Shown piece after piece: positions 35,697 to 41,192 of a stretch of 64,000 nucleotides of DNA. Position 1 is the stretch's first letter. Each line of letters opens with the position of its first letter. The translations under genes and the position numbers were made by a program. The notes under the pieces were generated by a model that had not been told where the DNA came from, searched no databases, and was given only the letters and a program-made list of their open reading frames with translations. The stretch comes from Spartobacteria bacterium. Lineage in GTDB: Bacteria > Verrucomicrobiota > Verrucomicrobiia > Chthoniobacterales > Chthoniobacteraceae. Location: the NCBI GenBank assembly GCA_021324395.1, contig JAJPJG010000043.1, positions 106,598 through 170,597 on the forward strand, written 5' to 3'.

Positions 35697-36056
35697 TTAA
35701 GGTGCACGCTCATAGACTTCTTTGTGGCCGTCTTCCTCAACGGTGAAGCTCTTCGCTGTGAAAGAAACGATAGTGAAATCGACGGTTTGGAACCCGTGGT
35801 CTCCGCGAAACGTGAGGAACAGTTTGTTGCCCTTGATGTGCCAACACCGCCCATCGATGTCTTCCGGTGCGTCTTCGTTTCGTTGAACACCCCATGTGCC
35901 ATCTGAATGAAAGATATGAAACTTGCGGGGGCCGAGCCATCTGCCAAGAATACGCTTCGAGTAATTGCCGGAGTCCTTCGGTGCGGCATTGAGTATCGGC
36001 GAGGTGCAGATGAAAAGCACTGCTGAGGTGAGTATAATGAATGTTAGAGTTTTCAC
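35697..36056 (-). CDS. Small exported hypothetical protein, lipocalin-like beta-barrel
   Basis: A 119-residue protein with a signal peptide (about 1-25, ending LNAAP). The mature part reads ILGRWLGPRKFHIFHSDGTWGV, then WHIKGNKLFLTF and TIVSFTAKSFTVEEDG, the strand pattern of small lipocalin-like proteins (W...G.W...D.TW..W...). Function unknown. It starts at GTG only 14 bases after a GTTAGGC box (minus-strand reading; 36071-36077) and ends 16 bases before another GCCTAAC, the layout of an integron gene cassette. Its base composition is visibly more AT-rich than the flanking core genes. Confidence 0.65.
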   Translation of the reverse strand: MKTLTFIILTSAVLFICTSPILNAAPKDSGNYSKRILGRWLGPRKFHIFHSDGTWGVQRNEDAPEDIDGRCWHIKGNKLFLTFRGDHGFQTVDFTIVSFTAKSFTVEEDGHKEVYERAP

Positions 36057-36070
36057 GGTGCACTAGCAAT

Positions 36071-36077
36071 GCCTAAC
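36071..36077. other. Cassette-type core box (GTTAGGC on minus strand)
   Basis: The plus strand reads GCCTAAC. On the minus strand this is a GTTRRRY core placed 14 bases before the start of the gene at 35697-36056, as expected at the 3' end of an attC. The left partner of this site is not canonical; a CCCTAAC at 36150-36156 is the nearest candidate, and the segment between them contains copy C of the dispersed repeat. Confidence 0.55.
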
Positions 36078-36091
36078 GAGAACAAGATCAG

Positions 36092-36191
36092 CTGCGGCGG
36101 GAGGCGGTGGAGTTTTGAAACGCGAGAGCCAACTCAGTGAAGCGAGAGTGTTAGGGACAACAGAAAATCCAACTCTAGCTCGCTAGTTTTA
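36092..36191. repeat. Dispersed island repeat, copy C
   Basis: It begins CTGCGGCGGGAGGCGGTGGAG, the same sequence as the last codons of the luxR-like gene at 34278-34694, then TTTTGAAACG. A diverged middle part has the AATCCA core and GCTCGC near the end. Compared with copies A and B the left hairpin arm is lost. Together copies B and C contain both ends (GCCTAAC and GTTAGGC) of what may have been one attC family. Confidence 0.7.
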
Positions 36192-36530
36192 CCTGGTTTG
36201 GCTCTCATAAACACGGCGCGCTTGCTCGGTAATATCAATCGACGGCGAATTCTCCAAGTAGCGAGTAGCAACCGAACCGTGTTGCACTAGAAACTCCAAG
36301 CTCTCGGAGAGACTGCTGATCGTAGATGGATAGAGCGGAGCATCGCTAATGCGAATCCAACCTGCGTCCCTCCAGCGCGTGATGTAGTCGCGACCGCGCT
36401 CAAGCACCTGCTGATCGCTGAGCTCTGGATAGTGCAAACGCACAAACTCGAAGACCTCCCACAGGCCATGCGTGTCTTCCGCGAGATCGCCAAAGAAATC
36501 GGCTTCAAGCTTATCGAGCGGCGCTACCAT
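36189..36530 (-). CDS. Hypothetical small acidic protein in cassette context
   Basis: A 113-residue protein with no signal peptide or membrane segment. It is acidic and helical (LEADFFGDLAEDTHGLWEVFEFV, GRDYITRWRDAGWIRI) with a polar tail. I recognise no family, although the W-rich helix pairs resemble small winged-helix-like cassette proteins. The ATG lies inside a GTTAGATG sequence (minus strand), so the cassette-type core GTTAGAT directly abuts the start. The gene ends in the repeat copy C region. Confidence 0.55.
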   Translation of the reverse strand: MVAPLDKLEADFFGDLAEDTHGLWEVFEFVRLHYPELSDQQVLERGRDYITRWRDAGWIRISDAPLYPSTISSLSESLEFLVQHGSVATRYLENSPSIDITEQARRVYESQTR

Positions 36531-37145
36531 CTAACACGTATTATGCGAAATGTTCGCCGTGTCATAGCCGAAAAGGAAGGCCAGATCGAGCGCGGCGACC
36601 GTGGCACCCCCCACCATAGTGCTATAGACGGCTTTGTCCGGGTTTGGGATTCTCCGCGCCATGTTTTGCGCGGCTGGTCGATTTGAAAGCCCTCATAGGA
36701 TGCGTCCTTTGGCGTTCCCGGCTTTGGGGAATGGCGCGTCAGTCGTCACTTGGGCAGGCTGGGAGGCAGGGCGGATTGCATCCGCCGCGGGGCGTTCGCC
36801 GTCCGCCATGCTCCAAATCGAAGCCGCCGTCGGGCGGGTTTTCGCCGCCGTGCTCCGGGGACGATCCGCCGCGGGGCGGGAGATTGCCGCCTTCGGGCGG
36901 ATCAGAGCCGCCGTAGGGCGGATTGAATCCGCCGTCGGGCGTCCGCCTGCCGCCATGGGGCGGCCTCAACCCGCCATTGGGCGGATCGAATCCGCCCTGG
37001 GGCGGATGACAGCCGCCGTGCTCCAGATTGCAGCCGCCCTGCGGTTTTTCTCTGTAAAAGCCCGCTTTTTCCACTTTCCGGCCGTCAAAAACCCGCCCGT
37101 GGCGGGGAGACGGCGGCCGGCTTAACCCAAACCCAAAAACATACC
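36531..37145. other. Gene-poor stretch with a XerC-like motif and a minisatellite
   Basis: About 615 bases without a confident gene. It contains the ATCTAAC core at 36529-36535, the motif GTATTATGCGAAAT at 36538-36551 (its inverse occurs at 39126-39139), an unremarkable 200-base stretch, then the 13-unit tandem array at 36769-37041. Open frames through the array exist in several frames only because the 21-base unit keeps frame, so I do not call them genes. About 100 bases separate the array from the next gene. Confidence 0.6.
36769..37041. repeat. Minisatellite of 13 imperfect 21-bp hairpin units
   Basis: Thirteen consecutive units of exactly 21 bases can be laid out without any gap, starting at 36769, 36790, 36811 and so on to 37021-37041. 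The consensus is GGGCGGAT.GAATCCGCCGTC. Most units contain GGCGG...CCGCC arms around a 3-7-base loop, so each can fold. Units 3, 5 and 13 start with CTCC in place of GGGC. Because 21 is a multiple of three, all frames read as heptapeptide repeats (for example GR-IESAV on the plus strand, GG-FDPPN on the minus). Confidence 0.95.
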
Positions 37146-37763
37146 ATGCCAAACACAGTCATCCCTGATTCGGCGGCCAATCGGCTCGCCTTTTTCAAAA
37201 ACCTCAAACAGCAGATCACCGATCACGCCGCAGCGCTGAAGCTCAGCCCGGCGGACGTGGCGGCCATCAATGCGCTGCTCGACCCGCTCATTGCGAAATT
37301 GCAAACGCTCGTCGATACGGACGCGGCGCAGTCGCAGGCGAGCGCCGATGTCGAGCACGCGCTGGGCGATTCGCGCAAGGATTTGCTCGCGCTCTTCGAG
37401 CAACTGCGCGCGAACCCCGGTGCGAAGGGCGCCATTGCCGAGGCGATGCAGATTCTTTCCAGCAAAACGCAGCGCGACAAAAACAGCATCAAGCCGCGCA
37501 TCAAGGCCGAAGCAGTGCCCGGTCACGTGCGCATCACCGGCACGAAGAATTACGCGGAGCTGGTGAATATCTATATGCGCATCGTCGGGACGGCGAACTG
37601 GGTGCTGGTCGGCATCAAGCGGAAGAAGTTCCCCTTTGACGACCAGACGCCGCTCAAGACTCCCGGCGTGCCCGAGGCGCGGGAATACATGGCGCGCGGG
37701 GTGATTAACGACGAGGAAATCGGCGAGCCGAGCGATATCGTGCAGGTGACTTTCGGCGGGTAG
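37146..37763 (+). CDS. Conserved hypothetical protein with N-terminal helices and a fibronectin-III-like end
   Basis: A 205-residue protein without signal peptide. Residues 1-110 are helical (FFKNLKQQITDHAAALKLS, with a Ser/Ala/Asp-rich linker). Residues 115-205 form a beta-rich domain with VPGHVRITGTKNYAELVNIYMRI, a KFPFDDQTPLKTPGVPEAREYMARGV segment and EEIGEPSDIVQVTF, the pattern of a degenerate fibronectin-type repeat. Similar proteins occur repeatedly in Verrucomicrobiota genomes as far as I recall; function is unknown. It is the only clear plus-strand gene inside the cassette-like array, which suggests it was inserted or is not a cassette. The minisatellite ends 104 bases before it. Confidence 0.65.
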   Translation: MPNTVIPDSAANRLAFFKNLKQQITDHAAALKLSPADVAAINALLDPLIAKLQTLVDTDAAQSQASADVEHALGDSRKDLLALFEQLRANPGAKGAIAEAMQILSSKTQRDKNSIKPRIKAEAVPGHVRITGTKNYAELVNIYMRIVGTANWVLVGIKRKKFPFDDQTPLKTPGVPEAREYMARGVINDEEIGEPSDIVQVTFGG

Positions 37764-37768
37764 GCGGG

Positions 37769-37874
37769 CGTCAGACCGCACTGCAGCGGCGCTCTATGAG
37801 CGCCGTTGCCCCTTCGACTCTCGACTTTCGACCTTCGACGCTCCCGGCGGGTTCGCTGCAGCGCATTGTTAGGC
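37769..37874 (-). other. Degenerate attC-like site
   Basis: On the minus strand it opens with a perfect GCCTAAC (37868-37874) followed by the same ATGCGCTGCAGCGAACC segment as the complete attC at 38309-38431. On the other side only CTGCAGCG (37781-37788) can pair, and the expected GTTRRRY core is decayed to a GTCTGAC-like sequence. A perfect 8-bp hairpin CGGCGCTC/GAGCGCCG (37787-37794, 37798-37805) and four TCGAC-type short direct repeats (about 37814-37840) lie inside. It ends the cassette of the gene at 37885-38286. Confidence 0.6.
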
Positions 37875-37884
37875 GGCGTTGGAA

Positions 37885-38286
37885 TCATTTGTGGTTGGCG
37901 AGCAGTGGCGCAGCCAAAAGCGCAGCCGTTGCGAGCGTGAGAACCCAAACGAAGACCGCCGTGTTGAGAAGGACCGTAGCTGAGAAGATGACTGTGCGAC
38001 GATAGCGCGGCCAAACTCGGACAGGTAGCTCTAAGACAATGATCACCAGAACGACAGCAAGGCATATGAATCTGAAGTTGTGATGGAAGGCGTCCGAAAT
38101 GGACATGAGCCATTGCGCACGAGAGCCGACAAGTCCTGCCTCGCGCCAGACCATCTCAAGCCGAGCCTGTAGAAATAGCGATGCGAAGACCCATGCTGCA
38201 AACGCTGGAAATAACGACACTGCAGAACGGACGTAAGTTCGCCACGCGGCTTCGGTTGGTAAAGGGGGCGGAGCTGAGGGATTCAT
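37885..38286 (-). CDS. Small membrane protein in gene-cassette context
   Basis: A 133-residue protein with three hydrophobic helices (about 20-42, 70-90, 100-128) and a Pro-rich N-terminus (PSAPPPLP). The stretch LEMVWREAGLVGSRAQWLMSISD resembles the periplasmic segment found in type II secretion F-like or related small membrane proteins, but the resemblance is weak and no function is proposed. The ATG is 23 bases after the GTTAGGC core of the complete attC, and its stop lies 11 bases before the next GCCTAAC, so it has the dimensions of a one-gene integron cassette. Confidence 0.65.
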   Translation of the reverse strand: MNPSAPPPLPTEAAWRTYVRSAVSLFPAFAAWVFASLFLQARLEMVWREAGLVGSRAQWLMSISDAFHHNFRFICLAVVLVIIVLELPVRVWPRYRRTVIFSATVLLNTAVFVWVLTLATAALLAAPLLANHK

Positions 38287-38308
38287 TCTAGGACAGAAGT
38301 GCGAAGTC

Positions 38309-38431
38309 GCCTAACGACCCAAGCTCAGCGACCGCGGAGTGCGGCGTGGCACCTGCATGGTCGGCGGAAAGGCGGCGGCGGAAGCAGGTGCCGTGACGCA
38401 CGGAGCGGTTCGCTGCAGCGCATGGTTAGGC
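38309..38431 (-). other. Complete attC recombination site (integron gene cassette type)
   Basis: Outer core boxes GCCTAAC (38309-38315) and GTTAGGC (38425-38431) are perfect inverse repeats. Next inward, GCTCAGCGACCGC (38323-38335) pairs with GCGGTTCGCTGCAGC (38405-38419), leaving two unpaired bases on one arm, the hallmark of attC extrahelical bases. The inner stem GGCACCTGC (38348-38356) pairs with GCAGGTGCC (38384-38392). The stop codon TAA of the gene at 38426-39070 lies within the box at 38425-38431. Cassette reading direction is inferred to be minus from gene orientation. Confidence 0.9.
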
Positions 38432-39070
38432 GACGATTGATTGCAGTTGAGCATGGATGTCGGAGTCCGGTGCGGTGACGACGCCGAGCGTCGGATGCCG
38501 TGGTAAAGGGGAGCGAGTAAGCGCCGCCGAAGCCAATGCGCGCTGCGCGTAATCGCGTGCAAGACGAACCTCGCCGCGCGAGTGATGGATGACCGCACGG
38601 ATGGCTGCGTCGCGGTAAATCTGGACGGGAAAGACCGGCGCATACTGGAACTCGTCCAGAACGCCCAAAACCTCGGAATAGAGCTGCGGCAGTGGAACGA
38701 TGATGGCGAGCCAACCGAAATCGAGATGCGCGTCGGTAATGTGGCCACGCTGCTGGCGCTGAGTGCTGAATACCTCGCGGAACGACTCGATAGCGCGCTC
38801 CCGCTGGCCGAGACGGAGGAAACACTGAGCATGCTGGTGATGGACTGCTGCAAGCTGAGCCTCTGAGCGCCACTCGGCCAGAATCGTGTCGAGAAGCTCG
38901 ACGGCAGCGCGCAAAGTCTCCGGTGTGCCGACGGTCTGAAGCTCGTATGCCTGAAGGCGAGCATACTGAGCCTTGTGGAATGCGCCGCGACTCCGCCGCA
39001 GACGTGCGGAAAAGTCCGCACGGTCTGCCGGTGTCCATGTCTTGCGGCGGAACCAATCATCGTTCGACAT
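38426..39070 (-). CDS. TPR-like helical protein in gene-cassette context
   Basis: A 214-residue all-helical protein. It begins WFRRKTWTPADRADFSARLRRSR and contains repeats of Ala/Leu-rich helices (VELLDTILAEWRSEAQLAAVHHQ, CFLRLGQRERAIESFREV) that look like tetratricopeptide units. This W...W.....F..RL.R.R type start recurs in small bacterial hypothetical proteins, with no known function. The TAA stop lies inside the GCCTAAC box of the attC at 38309-38431, and the ATG is 17 bases from another GTTAGGC (minus) at 39087-39093. Both ends therefore fit cassette boundaries. Confidence 0.7.
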   Translation of the reverse strand: MSNDDWFRRKTWTPADRADFSARLRRSRGAFHKAQYARLQAYELQTVGTPETLRAAVELLDTILAEWRSEAQLAAVHHQHAQCFLRLGQRERAIESFREVFSTQRQQRGHITDAHLDFGWLAIIVPLPQLYSEVLGVLDEFQYAPVFPVQIYRDAAIRAVIHHSRGEVRLARDYAQRALASAALTRSPLPRHPTLGVVTAPDSDIHAQLQSIVA

Positions 39071-39276
39071 AAGGGTGCGCCTTGCCGCCTAACTTTGAAT
39101 TAGATGAAATGGGGATAAGCGGTGGATTTCGCATAATACCGGGATGGGTGGTGTTTGCATTGGGCAGCCTTTCGCCTAAATCGACGGTAATTTCGCCTCA
39201 AAGGGCGCGTCATGGCAAGGGTGGAGTCTCTGTTTCATAGACCGCCGCTACAGGGGTTCGCGCGTTGCAGTTAGGC
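39071..39276. other. Chimeric attC-like junction between two cassette boxes
   Basis: Bounded by GCCTAAC (39087-39093) and GTTAGGC (39270-39276). On the minus strand the left end (GCCTAACTGCAACGCGCGAACC) resembles the left half of the other attC sites, while the right end (TCTAATTCAAAGTTAGGC) looks like another attC family; the two halves do not pair. In between lie the inverted XerC-like 14-mer ATTTCGCATAATAC (39126-39139) and a repeated TTTCGCCT. No gene is seen. Confidence 0.55.
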
Positions 39277-41118
39277 CCGGAAGATTCTGCGGCTGCGCGT
39301 GGCGGCGAGGGCGGTGAGGGCGAGGGCGAGCAGCCAGAGGGCGGATGGCTCGGGGACGGTGGTGTAGGAGACGGCGAGGGCGTATTGCTCTCCGCCGGTG
39401 GCGGGGTCGGCGATGTTGCCGCCGTGGACGTCGAGCCGGTAGTGCGCGGTGCCGGAGAGTTGCGGCAGGTAGATTTGATCGACGGTGCTGCCGGTGCCGC
39501 CGGACATATAGATGTCCTGCCAGAGGTTCGGGGAGATTTCCACCTGCAAAATCAAGTCGAGGTCGCTCAGCAGGTTTTTGGTGACGTCGCCGGTCGCGTT
39601 GGGGTCGAGGGTGGTATCGACGGTAAAGTCCACATGGCGATCCCAGACGAGGGTGGCGGTGAGGCCGCTCAAGAGCTGCGTCGGGTCGGACGTGCTGAAT
39701 TTGCCGATGCCGAAGGCGTAATAGATGTCGCTGCCGGTCGCGGGGAGGGTGTTGGCGTCCCAGAAGGTGTTTCCGGCTTCGCTGTATTCGAGGTAGGCGT
39801 TTTTGGCGTTCACACTGCCAGAGCCGACGGCGTAGTTCAGCGGCACGATGGCGTTGGTGACGCCGTTGGTGGTGGTGACTTCGCCGGGCTGCCAGGCGGT
39901 TTGCGCGTTGCCGCCGGCGTCCTTGCCGGGGATTTTGTCGGCGCTGTTGATGATGATCGCCTTGATGAGCTTGTGGTCGGTGGAAAGCAGCGTCCCTTTA
40001 TCGGAAATGCCGAAGAGGGGGTAATTCGCCGCTCCGTATAGCAGCGCGGCGACGCCGGTGACGTGCGGGGTGGCGAAGCTGGTGCCCGAGGCGACGCCGG
40101 CGATCAGGCCGTTGGTGCCGGTGAAATTGATCGCGAGGGTGGACCAGAGGTTGGTGCCCGGCGCGACGACGTCCACACCCGCGCGGCCGCCCGCCAGCGG
40201 TCGCCATGAGCTATACGACGCGACGCGGTCCACCGGCATGCGCCCGGTGTCGAAGATCCCGGAGGCGTTTTCATTTACCACGTCGAGCGCGCCGACGGTG
40301 AGGCCGTTGAAGGAGTCCGCCGGTGTGCCGAGCAGGCCGGTCTCTTCCCCGGCGTTGCCGGCGGCGATCACCAGCAGCTTGTCGGAGTAATGCCCGGTCG
40401 TGCCGCCGGTCTTGCCGGCGTAACCAGCGTATTCGTCCATCAGCAGCGATTCCGGCGAGCTGCCATCGAGCTCGGACTGGCTGGAGACCGTGGCACCCCA
40501 ACTGTTGTTCGCGACGCTGGCGCCTTGGGTCTGGAGCACGTAATTCAGCGAGTTGTTCAACGAGAGAAAGCCGGCTTTGTCTCCCGCGCCGCTGAAGACC
40601 GCGCCGTAGTATTTCGCCAAAGGCGCGACGCCGGTGAACGGGCCGGAATGAATGCCGTCGCTCACGGTCGAATACTCACTGGCCATGATGCCCGCCACAA
40701 AAGTCCCGTGGAAAAAGCTGTCCGCGGGATTATTCGACCCGCTGAAATCGAGCACATTGACGAAACCATATTGCCCGTAACCGGCGTCCCCGGGATTCGG
40801 CCCGAGGCCGGATTGTCGATGCCCGTCGAAGCCGTCGATGCCGTTGCCCTCGTTGCCGCGCACTTCGATCTCGCCGACGGTTGCGCCGAGGCCGGTAAGA
40901 TAAAGGTTATTATTTTCGTCGAAATAGGGGAGGCCATCCCGGACGAACGGGACGGAGTAGTTCATCGCCAGCGCGGACTGCGAAAGCAGCGCAGCACACA
41001 GCGCGTAAAGGAGCAAACCGCTGGAAAACAGGCGCGGACTGGTTCCGCTGCGCTGGTTCAGCCGTCGAAGGGCGAAGAGCGCGAACGAAAGCGAGGATCG
41101 TTTTCCGGGGGAGAGCAC
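39271..41118 (-). CDS. Secreted S8 subtilisin-like serine peptidase with PEP-CTERM sorting signal
   Basis: A 615-residue protein starting at GTG. A basic leader and signal peptide (about 1-51, hydrophobic SGLLLYALCAALLSQSALA) is followed by a subtilase domain. The His is in FHGTFVAGIMAS (near residue 138) and the Ser in ASGTSFATPHVTG (near residue 343). The Asp is not in the usual DTG/DSG context but probably in a GIDGFDGH or VLDFSG segment. A C-terminal beta-rich domain of about 150 residues ends in the PEP-CTERM signal VPEPSALWLL..., hydrophobic stretch, then RSRR. The protein should be exported and sorted to the envelope. Its TAA stop lies inside a GCCTAAC box at the edge of the cassette island. 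Confidence 0.85.
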   Translation of the reverse strand: MLSPGKRSSLSFALFALRRLNQRSGTSPRLFSSGLLLYALCAALLSQSALAMNYSVPFVRDGLPYFDENNNLYLTGLGATVGEIEVRGNEGNGIDGFDGHRQSGLGPNPGDAGYGQYGFVNVLDFSGSNNPADSFFHGTFVAGIMASEYSTVSDGIHSGPFTGVAPLAKYYGAVFSGAGDKAGFLSLNNSLNYVLQTQGASVANNSWGATVSSQSELDGSSPESLLMDEYAGYAGKTGGTTGHYSDKLLVIAAGNAGEETGLLGTPADSFNGLTVGALDVVNENASGIFDTGRMPVDRVASYSSWRPLAGGRAGVDVVAPGTNLWSTLAINFTGTNGLIAGVASGTSFATPHVTGVAALLYGAANYPLFGISDKGTLLSTDHKLIKAIIINSADKIPGKDAGGNAQTAWQPGEVTTTNGVTNAIVPLNYAVGSGSVNAKNAYLEYSEAGNTFWDANTLPATGSDIYYAFGIGKFSTSDPTQLLSGLTATLVWDRHVDFTVDTTLDPNATGDVTKNLLSDLDLILQVEISPNLWQDIYMSGGTGSTVDQIYLPQLSGTAHYRLDVHGGNIADPATGGEQYALAVSYTTVPEPSALWLLALALTALAATRSRRIFRA

Positions 41119-41124
41119 CGGAAA

Positions 41125-41153
41125 TGATTAAGATAAAATCTTATCAAGTCCAA
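41125..41153 (-). promoter_or_regulatory. Putative promoter/operator of the S8 peptidase gene
   Basis: On the minus strand TTGGAC (41148-41153) and TAATCA (41125-41130) are 17 bases apart, a weak -35/-10 pair. The spacer holds an inverted repeat AAGAT-AAA-ATCTT (41130-41142), possibly an operator. The -10 lies so close to the GTG at 41118 that the transcript would have almost no leader. Confidence 0.35.
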
Positions 41154-41192
41154 TTCTATTCTGCTTTCCGGTGCCCGTAACGGCGATGGCGA

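Noticed and set aside
36634..37125. Plus-strand open frame of 163 codons with Gly-Arg-x-x-Ala-Ala heptad repeats across the minisatellite, and a minus-strand frame (36739-37152) with Gly-Gly-x-x-Pro-Pro repeats
   Set aside because: A 21-base tandem unit without stops automatically opens several frames. There is no ribosome-binding site, signal peptide or family match, and both strands are equally open, so no frame can be called a gene.
37571..39060. Minus-strand open frames (37571-38113, and two ending at 38311 and 38325) that read through the attC sites
   Set aside because: They cross the hairpin site and its neighbouring genes in other frames; the true genes at 37885 and 38426 have better starts and context. 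These are classic spurious ORFs of attC regions.
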